Part shown: piece after piece, positions 15,335-26,253 of the stretch
Layout of the letters: each line of letters opens with the position of its first letter
Numbering within the stretch: the first letter of the stretch is position 1
NCBI GenBank assembly: GCA_963794265.1
Contig: CAWCDJ010000001.1
Span: 124,001 to 188,000, forward strand
Reading direction: 5' to 3'
Length of the DNA: 64,000 nucleotides
DNA from: CAWCDJ01 sp963794265
GTDB taxonomy: Bacteria; Acidobacteriota; Terriglobia; Bryobacterales; Bryobacteraceae
Made by a program: the position numbers and the translations under genes
The notes under the pieces: model-generated
Told to the model about the DNA's origin: nothing
What the model saw: only the letters and a program-made list of their open reading frames with translations
The model's database searches: none

Positions 15335-16432
15335 TTAACGCGCGGCCTGTTTCACAAAGTAAGCAGTATCCTGCGCCGCCCGGGTTTCTACTCCCGGCTT
15401 CTGCAGGAAACCCAGGTCGCGGAACCAGTCGATGAAGCGGAATTGCCAGGTGCCGTAGGGTGTGTCGTTGCGGTCCGTCAGGCCGCCGGTCATGTGGCTG
15501 CCGTCGCGCAACGGCTCGCCCGGGTGACGGCCCCGGCCGTATAAGTGCATTTCGATATTCGGCACGCTCATGGCGAGCATCGCGGAGTAATACTCAATCG
15601 CCCACTTCGCGTGAACCCGGTCGCCAGATCCGCCGCAGACAATGAACGCGGGGGGAACTTCGCGCGGAATCGGCGGGGCCTTGCGATCGGGGGCGAAGGG
15701 CGAGGGTCCGGGGTAAATGATGCCGGCGAAATCCGGACGCGAAGAAACTCCTTCGGGCGGCAGCCCGGTGTTGGTGTTCGCCTGGTCGAACTCGACCCAT
15801 CTCACCGCGGCGGCGGCAGCTAACTCGGCCCCCGCCGAAAATCCCATGATGCCGATCTTATTCGGATCGATGTTCAACTCCCTGGCGTGCGCGCGCACCA
15901 GGCGGATCGCCTGCAGCGCATCGTCCACCTCGTCCGTCTGCGGATTATAACCATCGCGGCGCAGGCGGTTCCGCAGGATGACCGTGTTGACTCCATAGTT
16001 GTAGAAGAACGGCACGAAGTCGGCGGCCTCCGAGCCCACATTCAGGGTGCTATGCCCGCCGCCCGCGGCCAGGATCACGGCGGTGCCGGTGTTGATCCCG
16101 CGATCGACCGTGTGGATCTCGATCGATGGATTGTGAATGTTCACGATGCTGTTGATCCGCCCAGGCACGGTCTGGCTCATGTTGTACTGTTCGGGCTCGC
16201 GAATCCGCTCCTTATTGAGGAACGGCGAGTCGGGCGGATACAGTACCACCACCACGCCGCCCGGCAGAATTGGCTGCGGCGCGTAGGGGGCGTCGCCGGC
16301 CGGGGCCGGCTTCGGGATTCCGAGAGGCGCGGGAAGCGGAGGCAGGACGGCGTGCGAAGCGTCTTGCGCATAACCGGCCGGCACTGCGAAGAGCAGCAGG
16401 GTAAGGGCCGAAACGAATGTCTGAATTCTCAT
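15335..16432 (-). CDS. Exported alpha/beta hydrolase (esterase-like, acetyl-xylan esterase/BD-FAE type)
   Basis: 365 residues with a signal peptide cut after about residue 22 (VPAGYAQ). The nucleophile elbow is GFSAG at 197-201 (S199). An Asp follows the strand FIVCGGSGDRVHAKW, and a His lies near HPGEPLRDGSHM, completing a plausible triad. An HGG-like oxyanion segment is LAAGGGHST. The family includes carbohydrate esterases that deacetylate hemicellulose, which would fit an organism with a secreted beta-galactosidase. The exact substrate is not determined. It is divergent from the aminotransferase gene across about 200 bases. Confidence 0.75.
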   Translation of the reverse strand: MRIQTFVSALTLLLFAVPAGYAQDASHAVLPPLPAPLGIPKPAPAGDAPYAPQPILPGGVVVVLYPPDSPFLNKERIREPEQYNMSQTVPGRINSIVNIHNPSIEIHTVDRGINTGTAVILAAGGGHSTLNVGSEAADFVPFFYNYGVNTVILRNRLRRDGYNPQTDEVDDALQAIRLVRAHARELNIDPNKIGIMGFSAGAELAAAAAVRWVEFDQANTNTGLPPEGVSSRPDFAGIIYPGPSPFAPDRKAPPIPREVPPAFIVCGGSGDRVHAKWAIEYYSAMLAMSVPNIEMHLYGRGRHPGEPLRDGSHMTGGLTDRNDTPYGTWQFRFIDWFRDLGFLQKPGVETRAAQDTAYFVKQAAR

Positions 16433-16634
16433 GGCAGGCAGAAGGTCCCGTCAAAATATATCACCGATCGGCTTACCGGGCGTAAAATGGAGTTATGGCG
16501 GTCACGCCCTCCAATTCGCGCCCCGGCCTCTTCGGTTCCGATTAAGTGTTCCGCCGCACCATGCGGCGCGCGCGGCTCGCAACACTCTCCGCGTGCAGGT
16601 TCTCAACCCTACAACTGAATACAGGAGATGAATT

Positions 16635-17962
<1,328 letters not shown>

Positions 17963-17984
<22 letters not shown>

Positions 17985-18517
17985 CAGCGCCCAAAGTTCT
18001 CGACGTCGGCTGCGGGATTCACAAACAGCCCGGATCCATAGGGCTCGACCGGAATCCCGCCAGCCGCGCCGATGTGATCGCAGATCTCGACCGCTTCCCG
18101 TATCCGTTTGCCGACGACTCCTTCGACCGGCTCACGGCGATTCACGTGATCGAGCACGTGGACGACGTGATCCGCGCCATGGAGGAGTTCCACCGCCTGG
18201 TGCGCAAGGGCGGCACGGTGCGCATCGAAACCCCGCATTACTCCGATTTCTCCTCGTTCTGCGACCCCACCCACAAGCACCATCTGAACAGCTTCAGCTT
18301 CCGGTATTTCGGCGAGGACCACGGCGGCTTCGGGTACTATTCAAAAGCCCGGTTTCGTGAGATTTCCGTCCGGCTGAAGCTACTTGCTTTCTGGAAATGG
18401 CTCGGCTTCGAGTTCCTCGTGAACCGGTTTCCGCGGTACCGGCGGTTCTGGGAGTATTACCTCTGCTATGTGGTTCGCGGCAAAGTCATGCAGTTCGAAT
18501 TTGAGGTGCTCAAATGA
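17963..18517 (+). CDS. Class I SAM-dependent methyltransferase
   Basis: 184 residues. Motif I VLDVGCGIHKQPGSIGLD binds SAM. DVIADLDRFPYPFADDSFD and IHVIEHVDDV are motifs II-III of the Methyltransf_11 type, and LVRKGGTVRIETPH is the post-motif strand. The ATG at 17963 is preceded by GGAGG and overlaps the aminotransferase 3' end by 22 bases, implying coupling. The substrate is unknown; the family includes enzymes acting on lipids, sugars and small molecules. Confidence 0.8.
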
Positions 18518-18915
18518 TCTCGCTCCTCTATCGCGCGGCGGATGCGGTGCGGCGCCGAATGTATTCGGGCGATCACGGGCGGGTGGGGGAAGATCTGGCG
18601 TATCGCTATCTGCGTGCGCAGGGGTGCACCGTGGTGGCGCGCAACTATCGCACGCGCTCCGGATCGGGCGAACTCGACCTGGTGGCCTGGCATGGCCCGG
18701 AGTTGGTGTTTGTGGAAGTCAAGACGAGGGAGACCAGCGACTTCGGTCCACCCGACCGCGCGGTCGATCGCGAGAAGCGGGAGCACCTCCGGCGAGCCGC
18801 CCGCGATTACGCCCTCCGCGCCGGAGTCGAATTTCGGAAAACCCGCTTCGACATCGTCAGTATTGTACTAGGAAACCCGCCGCGCATCGACTGGCTCAGG
18901 GACGCCTTCAGATAA
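18514..18915 (+). CDS. yraN: YraN family protein (UPF0102, endonuclease-like fold)
   Basis: 133 residues with the YraN pattern GRVGEDLAYRYLRAQG, then ARNYRTRSGSGELDLVAW and LVFVEVKTRE. The E-x-D-L and E-V-K residues form the PD-(D/E)XK-like active site of this Holliday-junction-resolvase-related family. The molecular role of YraN is not settled. The ATG overlaps the methyltransferase stop (ATGA). It ends four bases before the -10-like box in front of galT. Confidence 0.88.
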   Translation: MISLLYRAADAVRRRMYSGDHGRVGEDLAYRYLRAQGCTVVARNYRTRSGSGELDLVAWHGPELVFVEVKTRETSDFGPPDRAVDREKREHLRRAARDYALRAGVEFRKTRFDIVSIVLGNPPRIDWLRDAFR

Positions 18916-18918
18916 CGT

Positions 18919-18924
18919 TATAAT
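18919..18924 (+). promoter_or_regulatory. Candidate -10 box before galT
   Basis: TATAAT inside ACGTTATAATCG, identical over 12 bases to the site before the TPR array at 10519-10530. It is placed 46 bases upstream of the galT start, at a plausible distance. No convincing -35 element. Confidence 0.4.
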
Positions 18925-18970
18925 CGTGAATTGCTGATGACGGCTGTGGATTCCGGAGGTCTTTGCATCA

Positions 18971-19972
18971 TTGCCCGAACTGCGTAAGGACCCGATCACA
19001 GGGCGCTGGGTCATCATTGCCACCGACCGCGCCAAGCGCCCTACGGATTTCGTAAGGCAATCGGTACCACTTCCCAGCGGCGGCGTCTGCCCATTCGATT
19101 ACGGAAACGAGCACAAAACCCCGCCCGAGGTTTTGGCGTTTCGCGACAGCGGCGGCCGCGACGAGCCGGGCTGGCGTGTGCGCGTCGTGCCCAACAAGTT
19201 CCCCGTGCTGGGCATCGAAGGCGAGCTCAACCGGCAGGGCGAGGGGATGTACGACAAGATGAACGGCATCGGCGCCCACGAGGTGGTGATCGAATCGCCC
19301 AACCACGCGCTGACCTTTGCCGAGATGCCCGAGAGGCAGATCGAGGAAGTGCTCTGGGCCTTTCGGGAGCGTGTCAACGATCTCAAGAAAGACCGCCGCT
19401 TCCGCTACATCATCCTGTTCAAGAATCATGGCGAGGCGGCTGGCGCTTCGCTCGAACACCCGCACTCCCAATTGATCGCGCTGCCGGTGATTCCCAAACG
19501 CGTGAAGGAAGAGGTGGACGGCGCGCGCCTCTTCTACGACATGAAGGAGCGCTGTATCTTCTGCGACATCATCCAGCAGGAGACTACCGCCGGCGTGCGG
19601 CTGGTCATGGAGACCGATCGCTTCACTGTGCTGGCGCCTTACGCGCCGCGGTTTCCGTTCGAGACCTGGATTCTGCCCAAGCGCCACGATTCGCATTTCG
19701 AGGCGTCGGACGCTCCGACTTTGCAGAACCTGGCGTGGGTGCTGCGCTCGACCATGCGGAAAATCGACAAGGTGCTCGAGAAGCCGCCCTACAACTTCAT
19801 CGTTCACAGCGCGCCGGTGCAGGATCCGCCGCTGCCCCACTACCACTGGCACGTGGAGATCATTCCGAAACTCACCAAGGTCGCCGGGTTCGAGTGGGGG
19901 ACCGGCTTCTACATCAACCCGACGCCGCCCGAGGAGTCGGCCCGCTTCCTCCGGGACGCGGGATTGGGATAA
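18971..19972 (+). CDS. galT: Galactose-1-phosphate uridylyltransferase
   Basis: A 333-residue HIT-superfamily enzyme of the Leloir pathway, exchanging UMP between UDP-glucose and galactose-1-phosphate. The N-terminus LRKDPITGRWVIIATDR and the active-site EHPHSQ (H163-P-H165) are diagnostic. NHG at 152-154 and YHWHVEIIP near 295 supply further metal and substrate contacts. The start is a TTG at 18971 with a GGAGGT Shine-Dalgarno about 10 bases upstream; no better ATG exists. Galactokinase is encoded far away at 59.7 kb. Confidence 0.9.
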   Translation: MPELRKDPITGRWVIIATDRAKRPTDFVRQSVPLPSGGVCPFDYGNEHKTPPEVLAFRDSGGRDEPGWRVRVVPNKFPVLGIEGELNRQGEGMYDKMNGIGAHEVVIESPNHALTFAEMPERQIEEVLWAFRERVNDLKKDRRFRYIILFKNHGEAAGASLEHPHSQLIALPVIPKRVKEEVDGARLFYDMKERCIFCDIIQQETTAGVRLVMETDRFTVLAPYAPRFPFETWILPKRHDSHFEASDAPTLQNLAWVLRSTMRKIDKVLEKPPYNFIVHSAPVQDPPLPHYHWHVEIIPKLTKVAGFEWGTGFYINPTPPEESARFLRDAGLG

Positions 19973-20053
19973 TAGGGAGTGGCGGTTGCGCCGGGTCTAT
20001 GCCGTCTGGTATAAACGCTTGTCGTTTCTTTTGTCGGGGCTGGGCTGGCCAAC

Positions 20054-20677
20054 ATGCCTGAGAAGAAGAACACCGCGGCTGCCAGGAATGCCGAAAGGAT
20101 GAGCAAACAACCGGTATCGAGAACACCCAAGGCCGCCGAACCCGCGCGGGCCGTATCGCGTGAAGCCGCCGCAGCCGTGGAGCAGTTGCTGGATAGCGCC
20201 CGGCAGCTTGCCTGTTTCGAAGCCGCGATGAAACTCTTCCATGCCCGCAGCCTGCAGGAGGCGCGGGAGCAGTTCGTGATGGCGTCGGAGGGCCCGGAAC
20301 GCGACGTGGCGCAGCGCGCGCGGCTACACATCGCAATGTGCGACCGCCGCCTGCAGCAGACCCCGGTTGAATTGCACTCCGCGGAAGACTATTACAACTA
20401 CGGCATCGCCCTGATCAACACGCGCAATATCGCGGAAGCGAGGAAACACCTGGAGACCGCGCTCGAGATGGCTCCGGGTGCGGACCACGTTCACTACGCG
20501 CTGGCGCTGGCGCAAGCCTTGGGCGGCGATCTTGCCGGAGCTCACGAAAACCTCAAGCGGGCCATCGACCTGGAACCTCGAAACCGGATCATCGCGCGGC
20601 AGGACGCCGATTTCGCGCCGCTCGCCAACCAGCCGCCGTTCGACTCGCTGCTCTTTCCGGAGAAGAAAGGCTGGTAA
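20054..20677 (+). CDS. TPR-repeat protein
   Basis: 207 residues. A Lys/Ala-rich N-terminal tail of about 45 residues is followed by helical repeats. The clearest TPR units are DYYNYGIALINTRNIAEARKHLE and HVHYALALAQALGGDLAGAHENLKRAI. No signal peptide is visible, so it is probably a cytoplasmic scaffold. It lies between galT and yvcK on the same strand with short gaps. Function unknown. Confidence 0.7.
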   Translation: MPEKKNTAAARNAERMSKQPVSRTPKAAEPARAVSREAAAAVEQLLDSARQLACFEAAMKLFHARSLQEAREQFVMASEGPERDVAQRARLHIAMCDRRLQQTPVELHSAEDYYNYGIALINTRNIAEARKHLETALEMAPGADHVHYALALAQALGGDLAGAHENLKRAIDLEPRNRIIARQDADFAPLANQPPFDSLLFPEKKGW

Positions 20678-20704
20678 TCTTCCGGCGGGGCGCCGGCTAA
20701 TTCC

Positions 20705-21724
20705 ATGGACGAACCCTCAGCTCTGCGGGTAGTCGCCATCGGCGGCGGAACCGGGCTTTCCGCGCTGCTCGAAGGGCTCAAACACTATACGCGCCGCGAG
20801 GATCCATCCGAGCCCGCGCTGGATATCACGGCGATTGTCACGGTCACCGATGACGGCGGCAGTTCGGGGCGCCTGAGGCGGGAGTTCGACGTGCTGCCTC
20901 CGGGCGATATCCGAAACTGCATGGTAGCGTTGAGCGAGGATTCGGCGCTGCTCTCGCGCCTGTTTCAATACCGGTTTCAGGCGGGCCGCGGCCTGAAAGG
21001 CCACAGTTTCGGCAACCTGTTTCTGATGGCTCTCACGCAGGTGATGGGCGATTTCCCGGAAGCGGTGCGTACTTCGTCGGAGGTGCTCAACATCGCCGGG
21101 CGGATCTATCCGGCGACTGCGGCCAACGTAGCGCTCGAAGCCCGGCTCGAAGACGGCACGAAGGTCGTGGGTGAGACGCGCATCAGCCGCAGCCGGGCGC
21201 GCATCAAATCCATCCACCTGATTCCGCGCCGCGTCAAACCGCTACCCGAAACCCTCGCGGCGATCGCCGAAGCGGACGTGGTGACGCTCGGGCCGGGTTC
21301 GTTGTTTACCAGCGTGATTCCGAACCTGCTGGTGGACGGCATCAGTCCGTCGATCCGGCGCTCGGCGGCCGTCAAGGCCTATTTCGTCAATCTCATGTGG
21401 CAGCCGGGCGAGACGTCGCAGTTCCGCGCCTCGGACCACATCCGCGCAATCCACCGCCACGCGCGCGGTCCGCTGATCGATTACGCCGTGGTGAACATCC
21501 GGCCGATTGCATCGGCGCTCAAGAAGCGCTACGCGCGGGAGGCCGCGCTGCCGGTCGAAAACGATATCGACCTGCTCTTCAAGATGGGGCTGAAGGTGGT
21601 GGCCGGAAACCTGGTGGGCCGCACCGACCGGGTGCGCCACGATCCGGCGGCGGCCGCCGCGGTGGTGGTCAAACTGGCGCAGGAAGGCCGCCGCCGCAGA
21701 ACCGCCGCGGCGCAGACGGCATAA
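20705..21724 (+). CDS. yvcK: YvcK family protein (gluconeogenesis factor, CofD-like fold)
   Basis: 339 residues with the CofD/YvcK signature AIGGGTGLSALL at the N-terminus, TDDGGSSGRLRREF, PPGDIRNCMVAL and LGPGSLFTSVIPNLLV. In Bacillus, YvcK binds UDP-GlcNAc and supports cell-wall synthesis during gluconeogenic growth. The next gene here makes UDP-GlcNAc (glmU, six bases downstream), a meaningful pairing. The family is well recognised; the biochemical role in this organism is inferred. Confidence 0.9.
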   Translation: MDEPSALRVVAIGGGTGLSALLEGLKHYTRREDPSEPALDITAIVTVTDDGGSSGRLRREFDVLPPGDIRNCMVALSEDSALLSRLFQYRFQAGRGLKGHSFGNLFLMALTQVMGDFPEAVRTSSEVLNIAGRIYPATAANVALEARLEDGTKVVGETRISRSRARIKSIHLIPRRVKPLPETLAAIAEADVVTLGPGSLFTSVIPNLLVDGISPSIRRSAAVKAYFVNLMWQPGETSQFRASDHIRAIHRHARGPLIDYAVVNIRPIASALKKRYAREAALPVENDIDLLFKMGLKVVAGNLVGRTDRVRHDPAAAAAVVVKLAQEGRRRRTAAAQTA

Positions 21725-21729
21725 TAGGA

Positions 21730-23124
21730 ATGATGCAGACTCCCGTGACTATCGTCATCCTGGCCGCCGGCCTGGGCACCCGGATGAAATCGCGCAAAGC
21801 CAAAGTGCTGCACCGCGCCGGAGGTAAGGCGCTGGTCGAACACGTGGTGGATACGGCGCTCGAACTGACCGCCCCCGGCCGCATTTTCGTGGTGGTCGGC
21901 CAGCAGGCCGAGGAGGTGAAGCGGACCATCGCGGTTCCCGGCATCGGCTTTCTCGAGCAGGCCGAACAACTGGGGACGGGCCACGCCGTGAAGATCGGAC
22001 GCGACCGCCTGGCCGGTCTCGGCGGCTATCTCATGGTGCTGTACGGCGACTCCCCGCTGCTGCGGACCGAGACCCTGAAGCGGCTGATCGAAACCGAAGC
22101 GTCGGGCGGATCCGCGGCCGTCCTGATGACCGCGATCATGGAAGACCCCACCGGGTACGGGCGCGTGATTCGCGATGCGCACGGCCACGTGCGGAGGGTG
22201 GTCGAGCAGAAAGCGGGAACACCGGAAGAACTGGCGATCCGCGAAGCCAACATGGGCATCTACTGTTTCCGCAGCGATCTTTTCTGGAAGCACGTGGACG
22301 AAATCCGCCCCGACAATCCGGCGCGGGAATTTTATCTGACCGACATGGCGGAGATCCTGACGCGCGCGGGCCACACGGTCGAGGCGATGCAGATCGAAGA
22401 CGAGCGGGAAGCGCTGGGCATCAACACGCGGGTGGAACTGGCGGCAGTCGACCGCCTCCTCCGCGACCGTAAGGTGAACGAGCTGATGCTGGCGGGCGTG
22501 ACCATCGAGAAGCCGGAGACGGTGACCATCGACGCGGGGGTGACGATCGGGGTGGATACGGTGGTTGAGCCGTTCGCCCAGATCCTGGGGCGCACGGCGA
22601 TTGGTGCCGACTGCCGGGTGGGCGCCTGCTCGATCGTCCAGGATTCGGAAATCGCCGACGAGGTGGAAATCGGACCGTTCACGATCATCGGGACATCGCG
22701 CCTGGAACGCGGTGTTCATGCCGGGCCGTTCGCGCGCTTGCGACTGGAGAACCACGTGGAAGAAGACGCGCACATCGGCAACTTCGTGGAGCTGAAGAAG
22801 ACGCACCTGGGGGCGGGCGCCAAGGCTAGCCATCTGGCATACCTTGGAGATTCCCAAATCGGAGCGGGGGTGAACATCGGCGCGGGCACCATCACCTGCA
22901 ACTACGACGGTTTTCACAAGCATCCGACGCGCATCGGCACGGGGGCCTTCATCGGCAGCAATTCGACCCTGGTGGCGCCGATCGAGATCGGGGACGGTGC
23001 GTACGTGGCGGCCGGCTCGGTGATCACCGAACCGGTGCCCGCCGATTCGCTGGCCCTCGGCCGCTCCCGGCAGTCCCTCAAAGAGGGGTGGGCGGCGAAG
23101 CGCCGGGCGCTCGGAAAGAAGTAG
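21730..23124 (+). CDS. glmU: Bifunctional GlmU: GlcNAc-1-P uridyltransferase / GlcN-1-P acetyltransferase
   Basis: 464 residues, the usual length. The N-terminal pyrophosphorylase domain has LAAGLGTRMKSRKAKVLH and the UTP site VLYGDSPLL. After about residue 250 come left-handed beta-helix hexapeptide repeats (VTIDAGVTIGVDTVVEPFAQ), then HIGNFVELKKTHLG and ITCNYDGFHKH, the acetyl-CoA/catalytic His segment. It makes UDP-GlcNAc for peptidoglycan and LPS. The start is ATG 21730 or the tandem ATG 21733, with AGGA just upstream. It ends three bases before the convergent RND gene stop. Confidence 0.94.
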   Translation: MMQTPVTIVILAAGLGTRMKSRKAKVLHRAGGKALVEHVVDTALELTAPGRIFVVVGQQAEEVKRTIAVPGIGFLEQAEQLGTGHAVKIGRDRLAGLGGYLMVLYGDSPLLRTETLKRLIETEASGGSAAVLMTAIMEDPTGYGRVIRDAHGHVRRVVEQKAGTPEELAIREANMGIYCFRSDLFWKHVDEIRPDNPAREFYLTDMAEILTRAGHTVEAMQIEDEREALGINTRVELAAVDRLLRDRKVNELMLAGVTIEKPETVTIDAGVTIGVDTVVEPFAQILGRTAIGADCRVGACSIVQDSEIADEVEIGPFTIIGTSRLERGVHAGPFARLRLENHVEEDAHIGNFVELKKTHLGAGAKASHLAYLGDSQIGAGVNIGAGTITCNYDGFHKHPTRIGTGAFIGSNSTLVAPIEIGDGAYVAAGSVITEPVPADSLALGRSRQSLKEGWAAKRRALGKK

Positions 23125-23127
23125 CCG

Positions 23128-26100
23128 TCAGCGGGCCGACGCGGCGACTTGCGGAACGGGACGCATCCCGGATTGCCCTCGCGGACCGCGCCCGAGGCCG
23201 CGCAGCTTCTCCATATAAATAAAGAAGACCGGCGTGATGTACAGCGTCAGAAGCTGGGATACCAGCAGGCCGCCGACTACCGCCAAGCCGAGCGGGCGGC
23301 GAGCTTCACCGCCGGCGCCGAGACCGAGCGCGATCGGCAGCGTGCCTACAAGCGCCGCCATGGTGGTCATCATGATGGGGCGAAAGCGGACCAGGCAGGC
23401 CTCGAAGATCGCGTCGGCGGGCGCGGAGCCGTGCTCGCGCTGCGCTTCGAGCGCGAAATCGATCATCATGATGGCGTTCTTTTTCACGATGCCGATCAGC
23501 ATGATGATGCCGACGAAGGAGTAGATGTTCAGCTCGTCGTGGAAGATCAGCAGAGTGATCAGCGCGCCGAGCCCGGCCGAGGGAAGCCCGGAGAGAATCG
23601 TGATGGGGTGGATGAAGCTTTCATAGAGGATTCCCAGCACCATGTAGATCACCAGGATTGCCATGGCGAGCAGAATGCCCATGCCTTGAAGCGACGATTG
23701 AAAGGCCGCGGCGACGCCCTGGAAGGTGGTGCGGATCGTGGCGGGAAGGGTTTCCCGCGCCATTTCCTCCACACGCGCCACGGCGTCGCCGAGCGAAACG
23801 CCCGGCGCGAGATTGAAGGCAATGGTGACGGCGGGAAGCTGTCCGAGATGCGCTACCGTGAGGGGGCCGAGGCCCGTCTTCAGCTTTGCCACCGAGGAGA
23901 GCGGCACCAGGTGTCCGCTCGAGGAACTCGTATAGAGCATCCCCAGGCGGGCCGGGTCGAGCTGAAACTGCGGCAGAAGCTCCATGATCACGTAGTAAGT
24001 GTCGACCGAGGTGTAGATCGAAGATACCTGGCGGGCGCCATAGGCGTCGTAAAGCGCGTTCTCCACCTGGTCGGCGGCCACGCCCAGAACCGAAGCGCGA
24101 TCGCGGTCGATATCCAGGTTGACCATGGGGCTCGAGATCTGCAGGTCGCTGTTGACATCGACCAGGCCGGGAACCGAGCGCATGTGCTTTTCAAAATCGA
24201 TGGAGGAGGCGTACAGCTCGTTGATGTCGGGGCCTTGCAGCGTGTATTGATAGAGGCTGCGGCTGATCTGGCCGCCGATGCGCACGAGCGGCGGATTCTG
24301 GAGATACGTGCGGATTCCTGGTATGGCGTTGAGCCTGGGCCGGAGCGATTCGATCACCTGCTCGGGCGTCAACCGGCGCTCGGTGCGCGGCTTGAGCCGG
24401 ATAAAGACCCGGCCCGTGTTGCCGGACGTGGTAGGACCCCCGGTGCCGATATTCGAGGAAAAGGCGTCGATGTTGGGGTCGGCGGACAAAACCGCGGCTA
24501 CCTTGGCCTGCTGCGCGGCCATCCCGTCGAAAGACACGTCCTGCGGGGCTTCGGTGTAGCCCGAGAGCTGATCGGTATCCTGGTCGGGGATGAAGCCTTT
24601 GGGCACCATGCCGAACAGGAATATGGTGGCCGCCAGCGTTCCGGCCGCGGCCAGCATGGTGACTGCGCGATGGCGAATGACGACCCGCAGGGTCCACTCA
24701 TAGAGCGACCGCATGCCCTCGAAGACCCCCTCCGAAGCGCGATACAAGGCATTATGATTCCCGCCGGGAGGTCTCAGGAAGCGGCTCGACAACATGGGCG
24801 TGAGGCTCAGCGAGACAAAGCCCGAAATCAGGATCGCCACCATGATCGTGACGGCGAACTCGTTGAACAGCCGTCCCAGGATGCCGCTCATGAACAGGAC
24901 CGGGATGAACACGGCGGCCAGCGACAGGGTCATCGAGATGATGGTGAAGCCGATTTCCCGCGCGCCTTCGAGCGCCGCCTGCATGCGGCTCTTGCCCATC
25001 TCCATGTGGCGTACGATATTTTCGAGCATGACGATGGCGTCATCTACCACGAAACCGACGGATAGCGTCAGGGCCATGAGCGAGAGATTGTCGAGCGTGT
25101 AGCCCAGCAGGTACATGGCTGCGAAGGTGCCGATGATCGCCAGGGGCAAGGCCAGGCTGGGAATCAGGGTGGCGGAGAAGTTGCGCAGGAAAACGAAGAT
25201 CACCAGCACCACCAGGATGATGGAGACCAGCAGCGTGAACTTCACATCGTTCACCGACTCGCGAATCGACTGGGAACGGTCGTAGACCATATCGAGATTC
25301 ACCGAGGGCGGCATCTGCTCGCGGAAGGTGGGCAGCAGCTCCCGGATCCGGTCGACCACTTCGACGGTGTTGGTGCCGGGCTGGCGCTGCACGACCAGCG
25401 TGATGGAGCGGCGGTCGTCGAACCAACTGGCCACTTTGTCGTTTTCCACGCTGTCGATGACCCGTCCGAGCTGTTCGAGGCGCACCGGCGCGCCGTTGCG
25501 GTAGGCGACGATGAGCGGACGGTACTTTTCGGCGGTCTCGAGCTGCCCGTTGGCCTGCACCGTGAACGACTGCTTCGGTCCCCAGAGAGTGCCGGTAGGG
25601 AGGTTCACGTTGTGTCTCTCGAGCGCCGACTCCACATCGTCGATGGGAATGCCGCGCGCCGCCAGCAGGTTGGGGTCGAGCTGCGCGCGCACCGCATACT
25701 TCTGCGCTCCGTAGACGCTCACCTGCGCCACGCCGCTGATCATGGAAATGCGCTGCGAGATCATGGTCTCGGCATAGTCGTCCACCACCGAGAGCGGGAG
25801 GGTTGGCGAATTCAGCGAGAAGTTGAGAATGGGCGCATCGGCGGGGTTGACCTTGCGGAGCGTGGGCGGCGTCGGCATGCCGGTGGGCAGGCGGCGCTGC
25901 ACGATGGCGATGGCCTCCTGAACGTCCTCCGCGGCGGCATCGAGCGGGCGGTTGAGCGCGAACTGGAGCGTGACGCCGGTGCTGCCGCGGGTGCTGGTGG
26001 AGGTCATGGAGTCCAGGCCCGGGATGGTGGAAAACTGCCGTTCCAGGGGGGTGGCCACGGAAGCGGCCATGGTCTCAGGACTGGCGCCGGGAAGGCTGGC

Positions 26101-26244
26101 GTTCACCGAAATGGTCGGAAAATCGACATTCGGCAGATCGCTGACAGGCAATCCGCGATAACCGGCAACGCCAAACAGGACGATTCCGGACATAACCAGC
26201 GTGGTCATGACCGGCCGGCAGATGAAAATCTCGGTGATGTTCAT
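23128..26244 (-). CDS. RND efflux pump inner-membrane protein (HAE1 family)
   Basis: 1038 residues with the AcrB architecture: TM1, two large periplasmic loops and twelve TM helices. Proton-relay residues are present in GFVVDDAIVMLENIV (TM4 Asp pair) and IVKKNAIMMIDFALE (TM10 Lys). The porter start PVSDLPNVDFPTISV and the repeat swap are typical. No adaptor or TolC gene is adjacent, unlike the second RND cluster. It lies nine bases downstream of a methyltransferase gene on the same strand. The substrate is unknown, with drug or solvent export the usual role. Confidence 0.92.
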   Translation of the reverse strand: MNITEIFICRPVMTTLVMSGIVLFGVAGYRGLPVSDLPNVDFPTISVNASLPGASPETMAASVATPLERQFSTIPGLDSMTSTSTRGSTGVTLQFALNRPLDAAAEDVQEAIAIVQRRLPTGMPTPPTLRKVNPADAPILNFSLNSPTLPLSVVDDYAETMISQRISMISGVAQVSVYGAQKYAVRAQLDPNLLAARGIPIDDVESALERHNVNLPTGTLWGPKQSFTVQANGQLETAEKYRPLIVAYRNGAPVRLEQLGRVIDSVENDKVASWFDDRRSITLVVQRQPGTNTVEVVDRIRELLPTFREQMPPSVNLDMVYDRSQSIRESVNDVKFTLLVSIILVVLVIFVFLRNFSATLIPSLALPLAIIGTFAAMYLLGYTLDNLSLMALTLSVGFVVDDAIVMLENIVRHMEMGKSRMQAALEGAREIGFTIISMTLSLAAVFIPVLFMSGILGRLFNEFAVTIMVAILISGFVSLSLTPMLSSRFLRPPGGNHNALYRASEGVFEGMRSLYEWTLRVVIRHRAVTMLAAAGTLAATIFLFGMVPKGFIPDQDTDQLSGYTEAPQDVSFDGMAAQQAKVAAVLSADPNIDAFSSNIGTGGPTTSGNTGRVFIRLKPRTERRLTPEQVIESLRPRLNAIPGIRTYLQNPPLVRIGGQISRSLYQYTLQGPDINELYASSIDFEKHMRSVPGLVDVNSDLQISSPMVNLDIDRDRASVLGVAADQVENALYDAYGARQVSSIYTSVDTYYVIMELLPQFQLDPARLGMLYTSSSSGHLVPLSSVAKLKTGLGPLTVAHLGQLPAVTIAFNLAPGVSLGDAVARVEEMARETLPATIRTTFQGVAAAFQSSLQGMGILLAMAILVIYMVLGILYESFIHPITILSGLPSAGLGALITLLIFHDELNIYSFVGIIMLIGIVKKNAIMMIDFALEAQREHGSAPADAIFEACLVRFRPIMMTTMAALVGTLPIALGLGAGGEARRPLGLAVVGGLLVSQLLTLYITPVFFIYMEKLRGLGRGPRGQSGMRPVPQVAASAR

Positions 26245-26253
26245 CGCTCAGCG

